Shown in pieces: positions 22,241 through 33,304 of a stretch of 64,000 bases of DNA (its first letter is position 1; each line of letters begins with the position of its first letter). Below the pieces are notes generated by a model. That model was given only the letters and a program-made list of their open reading frames with translations. It was not told the origin of the DNA and ran no database searches. The position numbers were made by a program, and so were the translations under genes. The stretch is from positions 2,675,001 through 2,739,000 of the forward strand of contig JBAJFE010000011.1 in the NCBI GenBank assembly GCA_037903355.1, read 5' to 3'. The DNA is from Trichuris trichiura. Its lineage: Eukaryota > Nematoda > Enoplea > Trichinellida > Trichuridae.

Positions 22241-24073
22241 TTCGTATTCTGATTTACTGTGATGGCATCTTAAAATTCTTTATGTCTACAGTGCTGTGTA
22301 CATTTTCCATGATCTGCGGAAAGATCTTTCACGGCGACGTAGTGAAAAGACTAATTGCTAGTGTTTATTACGTCATAGTCCGTGTGTTGCAGGGACCGGT
22401 TATCGATGGGAATGAACATCTATTCGTTTGCTCACTTAAAGTGCGATTGTAACATGGGATACCGTAGAGGAAGACAAGGCAAAGCGGATATCAAATTAGT
22501 TTTATCTTTTGGTGAATAAGTTTGAGCATTATATAGTTTTCCGATAAGTGAGTCAAAAAAATTTAATTTTAATCAAATGCAGCAATTAGAGGTGTTCTGC
22601 GCCTAAACTATACTACTTTACGTGCACCTACAACGAACCACTCGTGCGTAACATTGCTCCTATGAACATTTCAAAGCAAACAATCAATTATACTAAAAAG
22701 TTCACATAAAACTCATATGCCTGAATGAAATAAATGATTCACAACCATTTACAGGCGGAGGAGCCAGTGCAATACTTACATTAACTTCTATTCTCCTATG
22801 CTAAACAATAGCACCATGGAAAGCTACTGGACAACTTTTATTTTAAAACTTTTAGGCTATGAATAAAACGAGATACATTTTCATGAAATCTAATTCTTGT
22901 CTCTTTTGCCGCGAAATATTTTACGCAATCTACCTTTCTTCACCGAGTAGAAGCTTTGCAAAGAAAAGCGTAACAAACAAAAGACAGTACGACTGGGGAT
23001 AATCAAGTTACCGTCCACAAATGGACGAGTGAATTGGTCGAACGCGGCATCACCTCCGCTCGACTAATCTATTGACTTTCCGAGTCGCCAAGTTGGCAAT
23101 TAAATGCAAAACAAGTTTTGGAAAAGCAGTTTGCCCGAACGGCCACTTTTCGTTCCAAACAAAAAAAGTGCATTAACCGCGATGCTTCAAAGAGGCCAAC
23201 AGATCGCTTTGGGATCAAAAAAAAGAAATAGAAGTAAACAAATTACCTGAATGAAAACCTGCCGAGACCGAACAAACGTCTCGCCAACCGGACGTCGTCG
23301 TAGTTTATTGCGGTGAGACAGTCTGCCGCCGACGTGCTGAAAGCAGGGTGAACAATTTTTAAAAAGCACTTTATTCTGCTGGAAATTTAATATAACAATA
23401 TATTCTTATTTGCTAAAGACAATACGGTGTTGTTAACCTTAGCGTCCAATTTCCGCATGTGAGCTTTGCACTTGCTTCGAGTACCAGTGGACAGCCGGTA
23501 CGTTCCGTAGTAAAGGATTGGAATCCGCCGACAGCCGACAGCTTAGAATTTATCAATCAATTAATGCAGCCATTGACAAGCCAAGATTAGATATGCGAAG
23601 CTGTGCATTGAAAGTATTATCTTTGAAGTGGATATTGGATTATTTGCATTAGCAGTTTTTCCATCGGTTCTTCGCTTCGGGAAAGATTTAAACAAACGTC
23701 TGCGTGCAGAGCAGCGACTAGTTTAATGGCATTACAACCGCGGGGAGGACTTCCTAGCGGCCATTCGCGACGAAAAGCTTATTTTCAACTTTTCTCCGCT
23801 CAGCTGAACGACACGACTAACGGCTGTTCAATTGCTGTTACGTATCGGTGATTGAAACGTGGTGCGCATTCGCGACGTCGAAGACATAGCGTTGTTTTTG
23901 CCCCAAAACGTATTATTATTAGCTGAGGTGCAGTTGTTTCCTTTCGTCCGCTAAATGCTTGCTGCCATACGATCTTAGCGCAGTTTTTGCTTGTTGTCTT
24001 AACTGAGCCAGTTTGTGCGGTGTCACCGCCCTTCAAACGTTGGCTCATACGTACTAACGCAATTGTGGACATT
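22241..24073. other. No confident gene; isolated exon-like segment on minus strand
   Basis: Between a tRNA and the PEBP gene. On the minus strand, 23247-23333 is bounded by a tttcag acceptor and a gtaatt donor and would encode HVGGRLSHRNKLRRRPVGET, a basic segment. I could not link it to other exons or to a family. The rest is AT-rich with nothing recognisable. Confidence 0.35.
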
Positions 24074-25110
24074 ATGGATGCAAAGTTTACCGAAGCCGAA
24101 TTAGTACCATCTGTTTTGCCTGAAGGCCCAAAGAACAAATTGGTGGTAAGTACTGTCAATATAAAAAGCCCACCATCATGTCATTACCATATTGTTCCTT
24201 CGACTTCCATACTGGCTGCGTAACGCTGCCATAAAGAGCTCTGGTATTTTAAAATTCAAAGATCCTTATGAAAACGTTATCCGTGCCTAAATTTTTCAAA
24301 TGTTGGCATGCTGAGCACCCTTTCTTCGTAAACAACACAGTACATATTTTAAAAGTGGCAGCTGCATGCAAATTGTTTATCCGATAAGCTATATGCTCTC
24401 CGGGACAGTCTGAGAATTAGCTCACCTTTTTGAAGTCTTCTAAATTATGCAAGTATGGCAAATGTTTTTAAGGTCAATTATGAAGGCACAATAGTGGAAC
24501 CAGGCGACAAACTCAGCCCAAGGATGTTGCGATTCGCCCCCAGAATTACGTACGACGCTGATCCGGAAGCCATCTACTCATTAGTTATGATAGGTAAGAT
24601 ATTTTTCATCTGTTAGCAGTATATTGAAAGCATGTCGCTTTGGCGGCCTGCGAATTGAATAATAGGAACGAGCATTCATAGATCCTGACAACTTGAGCAG
24701 AAAGAACCCGTCAGTAGCAGAATGGTTGCATTGGTTGGTAGTTAACATACCGGCCAGCAACCTTTTCGATGGTATGTTGGGCGGACAAGTTCTAATGGCC
24801 TATGGCAGCCCCGCACCGCAACCAAGGACTGGTAGGCGCAGCTGGATTAATCATCTAAATAAAAGTTACAATAAACAAAGCTATTTAGGTCAGCATCGAT
24901 ATGTCCTTGTTCTGTACGAACACGGTGGCAGACGAGTGTCCCAGCCAATACCAAATCAGAGGGCGAAATTCAAGGTAAAGCAATTTCAAGAGAAGCATAA
25001 TTTGGGTATACGACCAATTTTTCTTTCTTAATTTGAACACTAAAGCGGGTGCTTTAGGTGCGCCCGTTGCCGGCCTTTACTTTATAGCGCAAAATGATAA
25101 CGAACCCTGA
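24074..25110 (+). CDS. Phosphatidylethanolamine-binding protein family (PEBP/RKIP-like)
   Basis: Small cytosolic or secreted ligand-binding protein of the PEBP fold. Animal members bind phosphatidylethanolamine or act as kinase inhibitors. The ATG at 24074 opens MDAKFTEAELVPSVLPEGPK and splices at 24147. The second exon starts near 24474 (VNYEGTIVEPGDKLSPRML); the third near 24681 gives DPDNLSRKNPSVAEWLHWLV, the family's DPD..SR....WLH core, then YGSPAPQPRTG. An intron at about 24831-24890 is removed to join QHRYVLVLYEHGGRRV, the family's HRYV.L.Y block. A last exon after gctttag gives GAPVAGLYFIAQ and the stop at 25110. Total is about 190 residues, normal for the family. It sits alone inside the tRNA-Val array. 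Which subfamily it belongs to is not clear. Confidence 0.88.
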
Positions 25111-26518
25111 AATGGCGCGCTAAACAAACTTTATTTACATCGGATCAGCAAAGGCAACGTTGACAGGGACGAAGGCGTTTTTAGAGATAGTCGCCGCAAA
25201 CGCGTGATTTTCTTCAGCTTCCTTTTGCAGTCGCTAATAGCAGATTACTTTGCAGCTTCTCCTAATGTCAGATTAATTATTAATATAACTAATGTCTATA
25301 TAGGACCATTGGCGCGCTTTATCACTGCCGAAAAAGAAACGCCAAAGTATTCATTGTCGTCGGTTAATAAAGCGTGCTTGTCTACTTGAAAAGTGGAAGC
25401 GGCAAACTTTTCTTTTTTTTAAAAAATTTAACCTCTAAGCGGATGATTGGTTGAAGCAGCGAAATTCAAAAGTCTTTTTAGGCCAACAACTTTGTCCATT
25501 CAGCCTGGAATTTTGGTGCTTAAGAAAATTAGCTCATTCACAAAATTTTTTCAAGTTGGCAAACAATACGCATTGGTATAGTTCATTCGTAGCTGTGTGA
25601 ATAATCGAAAATGGAATGTGATTAAGTTTGTCTTACATCGCTGACTTGAGGAACGTTTGTAAAAAAAGATTAATGGGAGCAAACGACCCTTCGATTGCGA
25701 CAAGCTTTACTTAGTCTTTACGTCAGAGATTTGAATTATTTCAGCTAATTTGGAAGGCAAAGTATGCAAATGTCTGTTCACAAAAAAATATGTCAAAAAG
25801 ACAAATGAAAGGGAAGGTTCATTACGCGCTTGTAAGCAACATTCGTCTTAGGGTCTTTTGCTACAAAGACGGCAATTTCGTCTATCTGTTCACGTATTAA
25901 CTACACTGCTGTCAGACGGAAACACTCTGAGCAGACGCGCAGTTGTTTGAAAAACGCAATCCGTGCGACCTGCCACTAATGAAGCGAAATAAAAACTGTC
26001 CACAACGGATGTTATACGGTATTTTTATATCAATAACAACATAAGCAAGAGACTTTGACCTGAGAACCTAAACACTGAGCATAAATTTAAGTAGCGCGCC
26101 TGCGTTCAAGAATACGCAGATGCGCGACTTAGACTTAAGCTCTTTCAAACGCATCAAAGCTTCCAAAATCGACGCTTCACTAAGAAAAAACTAATAAGCG
26201 ACTGAACTGCGGAGAAATCAATTCATCGCTTCCATTCAACAACTGCTGTTTCAATTGCTTAATCTGGAAGGATAAAGCCATTCTACAACTTCGTAAAACG
26301 ACAAGGAAGTAAAGTTTCTAAAATTGAATTTGGACTTGATACGATACGCTACAGCGTGAACATCTTTTTTGAAGTTCAGGTTTTATCTCAACAAGAAGAA
26401 CGATTCAAATTTTCATGATCGCACAGCAGCTGTCACATGTTTAGAAGGCAGTAGTGCATACCCACTTTTCGTTACCACATTACTGAATTTAAGCTGACTC
26501 AGAAATCACCTTTGTTCA

Positions 26519-26593
<75 letters not shown>

Positions 26594-27180
26594 TCTACCC
26601 ATTGTAGATAAGCGTGAAGTCGTTCAGATAGTAAAAGTATGCTTCTGCACCACGGTGGGGCACGCTAAAAAGGATGCCACCTTACGTGAGCAGGCGTTTT
26701 TACTGCACTATAGACACCTTGAACCACCATGAGCGCGGCACTGCATAGATAATTAATCAGCATTCATTAAATAGCAGTTGGCGCAGCTGATTAGTTTTTA
26801 TAAAGGGATAAAGAGAATGGCGGAATGGGCTTTAACAATCGATTCCTCAGTCATTTACAACATAGTGCGTCAGAGCTTTTATTCATTCGAACGTCGTCAA
26901 CCGACCGCTTTAACAACTATAATGTTATGAATTCCATTACGAACAGCTATAACTCACTGGGCAAGAATTCGTAAACCTGCTTTAGCATAAAACTACTTCA
27001 CATCGTTCAACAGGTGGCTAACGACTTTTTGTTTCACGAAGAGTAAAATTAATACAGAGCGCACAACAGAAATTTAGACAAACCAGTGCTCGTATTTGTC
27101 CGCAAACAAAACTAGCCGTTAGTGTAAAAGTTACGCATATTCAAAAGACGCTTTCCGCAGAAGAAAAAAGTAAACATTCA
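25111..27180. other. AT-rich interval, microsatellite, no gene
   Basis: About 2 kb between PEBP and the second tRNA block. ORF 25204-25389 has no recognisable features. The only clear element is the TTA microsatellite at 26520-26594. Confidence 0.5.
26520..26594. repeat. (TTA)n microsatellite
   Basis: About 25 uninterrupted copies of TTA, read as TAA on the minus strand. The same motif appears at 45053-45131 and at both edges of the transposon at 51165-53483, so this trinucleotide has expanded repeatedly in this genome region. Confidence 0.97.
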
Positions 27181-27253
27181 TGTCCTTGCCTGGGCTCGAA
27201 CCAGGGACCTTCTGTGTGTTAGACAGATGTGATAACCACTACACTACAAGGAC
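27181..27253 (-). tRNA. tRNA-Val (AAC)
   Basis: Intact reverse-strand consensus copy, loop CTAACAC. Divergent from the CAC gene at 27337, with 83 bp between. Confidence 0.95.
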
Positions 27254-27336
27254 GTACGATTAATAAGTTAGCAGATCAATGAGCAAAATGTTCCTCCATG
27301 ATGAGCCATCCATACAAATTAGAAGTCTAGTCAATC

Positions 27337-27409
27337 GTCCTTGTAGTGTAGTGGTTATCACATCTGTCTCACACACAGAAGGTCCCTGGTTCGAGCCCAG
27401 GCAAGGACA
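27337..27409 (+). tRNA. tRNA-Val (CAC)
   Basis: Intact copy, loop CTCACAC. A T5 run at about 27415-27419 forms a good Pol III terminator. It is the outer tRNA of the left arm of the large inverted repeat. Confidence 0.95.
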
Positions 27410-27782
27410 TACCGTTTTTACTTACAGGAACAGATCCTGACATACTCACTCAAAGTATACAGTATTACTTAAAAGATAAATAAGTTTTCACGTCGATATT
27501 TTTGAAAGATCAAATTTACAACAAATACTATTGATGTTTTCAGAAGAACCTCCTGTTTACCTGCAATCGATTTTGCTTTAAATTATCATTAAGTTTAGAC
27601 GTCCGATGTTAATAGGTATTACTACCGTTTGATCATCAGTTCCCATAGCTTAAGAAGTGAACGCTTAGTTTTCAAAATTATGCAAGAACAGAAAAACTTT
27701 TTGACAGAAGTAGAGACGTCAATGAAATTACTGTGCATTGCAGACATAACTTATTGTTTCTGAGTAGGTAAGATTGGTGATA

Positions 27783-27855
27783 TGTCCTTGCCTGGGCTTG
27801 AACCAGGGACCTTCTGTGTGTTAGACAGATGTGATAACCACTACACTACAAGGAC
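27783..27855 (-). tRNA. tRNA-Val (AAC)
   Basis: Loop CTAACAC. The T-arm on the gene strand reads GGTTCAAGCCC, still matching the B-box consensus. Inner tRNA of the left palindrome arm. Confidence 0.93.
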
Positions 27856-27935
27856 GGAGAAAAACCCTGAATTTGCATAAATGATGGATGATTTGGGGAG
27901 GCGGCGCTTTTGCTTCAATAATTTACTATTCAATC

Positions 27936-28008
27936 GTCCTTGTAGTGTAGTGGTTATCACATCTGTCTAACACACAGAAGGTCCCTGGTTCGAGCCCAGG
28001 CAAGGACA
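27936..28008 (+). tRNA. tRNA-Val (AAC)
   Basis: Intact consensus copy, loop CTAACAC. Inner tRNA of the right palindrome arm, divergent from the previous gene across an 80-bp centre. No T4 run directly downstream. Confidence 0.95.
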
Positions 28009-28376
28009 TATCACTATTCTTACCTACTCAGAAACAATAATTTATGTCTGCAATGCACAGTACTTTCTTTGACGTCTCTACTTCTGTCATAAAGCTTTTT
28101 TGTTCTTACCTAAGTTTTAAAACTAAGCGTTCAATTCTGAAGCTATGGGAACTAATGATCAAATCAAGAACTATAAACGCTATGGAATTAAACTTGATGA
28201 TAATTAAAACAAAAGCCGTTATAGGTATATAGAAAGTTCATCTAAGAGCATCGATAGTATTTGTTAAGAATTTGGGCTTCCAAAACTTTCGACATGAAAG
28301 CTTACTTCTCTTTTATGTAATACTGTATACCTTGACTGGGTATGTCAGCTTCCGCTCTTGTAAGTAAGAACGGTTA

Positions 28377-28449
28377 TGTCCTTGCCTGGGCTCGAACCAG
28401 GGACCTTCTGTGTGTGAGACAGATGTGATAACCACTACACTACAAGGAC
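28377..28449 (-). tRNA. tRNA-Val (CAC)
   Basis: Intact reverse-strand copy, loop CTCACAC. Outer tRNA of the right palindrome arm and last member of the array. Its downstream flank lacks the T5 run that its mirror copy at 27337 has. Confidence 0.95.
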
Positions 28450-31120
28450 GCAGAAACAGTATGCTACCTTCAGTGGATGAGTCGTCACTGAGGTGATCAA
28501 ACGCCCAACTGTTCCTCCAATCCGTCGTAAATGACGTTCAACCACAAGTTAAGAAGATAACTCGAGAACTTTAAGCTACAAAAACCATTTTTGAAAACGT
28601 CACGCTTTGAAATGAGTTTAATAACTTAATAATGTATTATTTCCGACACGGCTACAAAACTGTGTCACTTCGAAAAGCGTCTTCAGAAGTTCCACATTAA
28701 AACTTTGAAATCAAACCATGTAATTTTTCTTACTTATATTCGAAAGTGAGAACCTTAACAGCAAAGTCACTAAAACTGTCCCTTATTTAAGTTCAGTTGA
28801 AAATACCAGTCTTTTTAAAAGATCGTATGGCTCTGTTAAACGCTGTTTCAAATGAGATTTGATGAAAGCTTTCAGAAAATGAGCGGCACTAAAACAAAAT
28901 AACAAAGCTTACGCTATTGCTTTGAACCATTCTCTGCTCAGCCGATCAAGAATATCCACTCTTCTACCGTAAAAGCGTATTTAAAAAATTTTTAACAGTA
29001 CAAATCTCTTGTCTGACTACTGCACTGCGCTTCCCATCTTTGAAATTCAAACTAAAGCACCTCTGGACAGTGTTGAACAAAGCAGAACAATGAAGAACGC
29101 TGCAAATGGCTTCTTGCTTAATTCTTATCGACGAAATACTGTCGTTGCGTAATACAGAAAAAAGTCGTTCCAATTAATGATCAAAACACCAATAGACCTT
29201 CCATGACCATTGTAAGCTACAGAAAATTGTCAACACTTGCGAACAGCGCCCCTGAAAAATTTAATTTTCGCCACGTAACCGATGAAATTAGAGAAGGGCG
29301 GTCAGCTGCTGCACTTATGTACTCTAAACATTGGGAAAACTAAAATTCGTGCTTTCAGAGTTCAACCAAATCCTACAATCGCTAGAAAATACCTAAATCA
29401 TAGCTGGAAACGATTTAACTTTTTAATTTCTACCTTTCTTAAATGCTAATAAAATGATAACCTATAACAATTTCGCTGACGTCGAAACAAAGTCGCTTTA
29501 TTACAACAAAGAAGTTTTGGCTGGTTAACTGCGGCACAACCGTAAAACAAAATCACGTGAAAGTTATCATGCATTGGCCAACTTTCTAAGCGACCAATCA
29601 TGATATTTCACGCGTGTAGACTAGCAAATAATATTAATACAAGCACAACTAGCGCAATCTAGTCAACTTGACGTTTCGATGAGACTTTATTCCATCATGT
29701 GCCTTTTGCTCTCTTCCATAAAAGAAGAACTAAAGTCTGAGCTTTTTATATTCAAAGCAAAGCAGTGCTCAGGAAAATGAAAAGATAAAAAGTAGAGCAA
29801 ACGATGTCAGTAACTTCTTTCAAAATGAGCATTTTTGCATATTCAGCACTTGAGGAGATACGCAGTTGATGAACCGCATTTACAGGCTACAGTAAGGCTA
29901 GAAGCGTAGAAGAAACTTGATTAAAAGTAAACAGGTTCTTTGCTTATGTTATTTAGCAGTCACATTTTCGCATTACCATTATATAGATGCTGTTGGATAG
30001 AGAATAATTCTGTGGTCGATATGTTTTGCAATGCGGTACAGGTGGGACAGAAGGAGGCGCCAACGGAACACGTTTGACCGATGGAACATGTGACTAATCA
30101 ATCATAAATAAACCTTTTCGACTCCGCGAAGGAGGGGCTGCTCTTTAGCCAAGAGAACAGTAGCACTTGCGCACAGCTGCCGCCAATCTGTTCACCCATC
30201 AAACCAACTTGTCATAGCACTCCTAAATGCCTTGCCGACTTAGGTTACGTTGTCATCGTCTTTCACCGTATCCGGTTACAACGCTACGTAAGAGGATACG
30301 CGTGCAAATAGCTTTGCCGTACTTCGATCACCGTCAAACGGTGTCTCCGGTGTCCGACCTATCAAATTTCGCTCACTTCCAAAAGCTTTGCCCGTTTTCC
30401 TCAATCCAATGAAAACTTGTCGCCTAGTCGAGTCGATCAGGCCAACGACCACCACCGCGTTGTCCTTTTGACATTTCCCAAACGACTTCTCATCGTGTAC
30501 CTTTTGGCCTTTCTCCGTTTGGCAAGCAAACACGGAATATGGGCAAAACAGTGACCAAACAGTTGACACACAATAGACTTAGTCACTGAGGAGGGCCGCT
30601 GGTCGACCGGTCGTCGTCCGTATGCTGACCAGCAGTGTTGACATTCTTGTTGCAACTACACCGTACGCTACCAAGTGAACGCATCTCGCATAGCAGATGC
30701 GACAATGAATACCGTATCCGGTTGCGAAATGCTTACCGGCAGTAGCGCAGCTTCGGCGTCAACTTCCTCCTTTGGTTTTACGCAGGTGAATCATTTTTTC
30801 TTACCATATATCACATCTCAAACTTTGTGACAAGTGACGCCCGCAAAGCGCCTCTAATTAAACTCTATTATTATGGGAATAAAATGTCTAAAATTTTTTG
30901 GTGACGTAGAGGTCAGCTATTACGCGTATCTCCTAGATGAATTCCTTAGCTACACTACGAGCAATGAAGTTAAGACTATAAGCGTAGAGCTGACTGATGA
31001 AGAACCATTCATCGCTGGCGAAATTTGCATTTTTATAATTTAATCCTGCAGAGTATTAATACGAGTGCAAACCTGACGTACAATCTTACTCGTCGTTATA
31101 TGCTCAGCGGTAAGGGCCTA
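28450..31120. other. No confident gene upstream of SIX; weak ORFs at 30.2-30.7 kb
   Basis: Mostly AT-rich. A more GC-balanced part at about 30180-30780 carries overlapping minus-strand ORFs (30276-30569 and 30437-30655) without recognised domains. The translated stretch VHDEKSFGKCQKDNAVVVVG loosely recalls a DDE transposase of the ISXO2-like type, but this is too weak to call. The 5' exon and promoter of the SIX gene should also lie here. Confidence 0.35.
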
Positions 31121-32061
31121 TAACAGTTACGTTCATTGAAGGAACAAGTCGCCTGCGTATGCGAGGTGCTGCAACAGTCTGGAAATATACAAAGGTTGGC
31201 GCGGTTTCTATGGTCGCTTCCAATGTGCGAGGAATTGCATAAAAACGAGACTGTCCTACGTGCCAAAGCTTTGGTCGCCTTTCACAACGGAAATTTCAAG
31301 GAGTTGTACCACATATTGGAAACCAACCAATTCGCCGTGGAAAACCACGCGAAGTTGCAAACCCTTTGGCTGAAGGCTCATTACATTGAGGCGGAAAAGT
31401 TGCGAGGTCGACCGCTCGGCGCCGTTGGCAAGTATCGCGTAAGGAGAAAGTTCCCGCTGCCTAGGACAATCTGGGACGGCGAGGAGACAAGCTATTGTTT
31501 CAAGGAAAAATCAAGAGGCATCCTTCGCGATTGGTATTCGCACAATCCCTATCCGAGTCCTCGAGAAAAGCGAGAACTCGCCGAAGCAACCGGGCTCACC
31601 ACCACTCAAGTAAGCAACTGGTTTAAAAATCGCAGACAACGAGACAGAGCGGCCGAAGCAAAGGACAGGTAAAGCATACTTTTCTCTGCTTGCAAATATT
31701 GTTGGAATTGTTGCGAATTTTAAGAAGCGATTCCGGAGAAGTTAACCGACCGCAGCAAATGGAAAAATTTTCAAAAATGGAAATGAGCCCCGCAGAAGCG
31801 GACGCCGAGCGAAAATCGCTGACCGTTGTTAGCTGCATAGGCAACGTGCCTTTGGAATCTCATCAAGCGGTAAAGGCTGAAGCGCTTATGAATACTTACG
31901 GACCACCCATTGGAACGGGCGCGTCCGTGCATAGCTTCCATCCGTTACCTGTTGGTTGTTTTAACGCGTTTGACGTCGACAAACGATTTCTCCCAACCGC
32001 GGATGGTTCCACTCAGCCCAACATACCTATGGAATCATTTGCCAACTATCACGAACTTTGA
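31121..32061 (+). CDS. SIX1/2: SIX1/2-class homeobox transcription factor (sine oculis)
   Basis: DNA-binding regulator of sensory, muscle and head development; acts with Eya and Dach partners in other animals. The large exon (from about 31121 after an acceptor-like cctataacag, to 31668) encodes a nearly complete SIX domain starting [20 protein letters not shown] and continuing [36 protein letters not shown] and [20 protein letters not shown]. The homeodomain follows, with [12 protein letters not shown] (SIX1/2 signature), [18 protein letters not shown] and [20 protein letters not shown]. The second exon (31725-32061) is a poorly conserved tail ending FANYHEL. In related genes about 10 residues including the initiator Met precede EQVACVCE, so the first coding exon is missing from this model and must lie upstream. 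The tail lacks other domains. The nematode orthologue group is ceh-33/ceh-34. Confidence 0.95.
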
Positions 32062-33304
32062 TTGGCGGGTTTTGCTTGCTATCTTCCGACTTAGTACAGA
32101 CGAAGAATTCCGGTTTGGTCATTTGAGCTTTTACTAATATACCTCTCTGAGCGTTAACGTCTTTCTTTAGCAACTTGTACTGTACATAACATCTTAATTA
32201 TAATACAAATGCTTATGGTGAGATAGGGCTGCCATGGCTTTATTGAGACAGCTGCATGCCTTAACAGCTGACGGTTATTTTACTACTGAACTTTGGCACC
32301 TGCGATGGCCCACCTGTTAAAGCATTGTACGAACGGAAGCGGCTGTCGCTTCGCAGGTCAGCATTAAGAATTGTTTTAAACTGAGTAGAAATATTTGCAT
32401 AACAGCTTGGCATTGACAAAATTAACTCAACAACTTTTCTACGCGTTAGCGCACCTTGTTTTGAATTTTACCAATAAGAGCGCTTAGCAAACAAAGTTCG
32501 CTGCTTACCTAATGGCGGGAAATAAATCGATCCGCCCAATTCAAACATTTCTTCCATCCACCGTCGCTTCGTAGTTGCGCAATTCAATACTGTCGCGTAG
32601 CTAATTAAACATAACATATTTGCCGCAGTTGTACCTGAAACAACAAGAAGTCGTTTGCACTTTCGTTCGATTGTCTCCAACAAACAAAAGCGTATAGGTC
32701 GGAAGGAACAAGAAAACAGAAGGATATTTATGCCATTAAGAATTCATTCAAGAAAAAAGAAACTAATACAAAAGAGCAATCGACGGAAGACCTACTAAAG
32801 CTTTTTAGGCTGAAATGTTGATTTCAACCTTCAGCTCAGCGCTGTACTCTTTGAACGCCTAAATTATTTGATAACATATTCTCAGCTTTAAAAGGGAAGA
32901 TTGACGCCAAACAATTTTGCATATGCAAATTCGCACCTCTCCTTATTAAGGTAAATAACAAAGGGCATTGTCTGCTTGTTGTGACGAAGATTTGAATATT
33001 TTTTGTGCGGGTGCCTTTTTGCGACAACGTTCTCTAGCAATGTGCGTCGGCGAGTTTGTGCGGCAAAGGAAAAACAAAAGAGCGGCAACACTTTGTCAAG
33101 CGGACGAGCAAGCAAACGTCTTTGGCATTCATTAACAAACAACTGCGGCTTGCCATGCTGAACAGTACAAATGGCCCTATTGATGAGTGATTGTGCGTGA
33201 CACAAAAGGCGTAGTTTCGCAATAACGTAAAAGAAAAACTGACGAGCAACAACATGTTCAAAAAATTTCAGGTTGATCGGTACTTGAGCATCATCTATTG
33301 AAGA
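32062..33304. other. Intergenic with one exon-like segment on minus strand
   Basis: Minus strand 32510-32640 is bounded by ttgtttcag and gtaagc and would encode TTAANMLCLISYATVLNC and RRWMEEMFELGGSIYFPPL. The sequence looks protein-like, but I could not identify a family or join it to other exons. Could be part of an unrecognised small gene. Nothing else convincing. Confidence 0.3.

Larger units (their letters stand above)
27337..28449. repeat. Large inverted repeat: CAC(+) AAC(-) centre AAC(+) CAC(-)
   Basis: Left arm 27337-27855 and right arm 27936-28449 are reverse complements of each other in both tRNAs and spacer. The spacer ends match clearly: ttatgtctgcaatgcacagt at 28032-28051 has its complement near 27725-27752, and tatacagtatta near 27457 has its complement near 28318-28331. 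The central asymmetric part is 80 bp. Spacer arms have diverged by point changes and small indels while the tRNA parts are near identical, as expected from selection or gene conversion. Confidence 0.9.

Noticed and set aside
24831..24890. Extra peptide GRRSWINHLNKSYNKQSYLG inside the PEBP frame
   Set aside because: It has GT..AG ends (gtaggc...atttag), and removal restores the family's TG-HRYV junction, so it is an intron that happens to stay open.
19808..28449. Regular near-identical repeats suggesting a CRISPR array
   Set aside because: The repeats are 73-nt tRNA genes on alternating strands in a eukaryotic genome; spacing is hundreds of bases.
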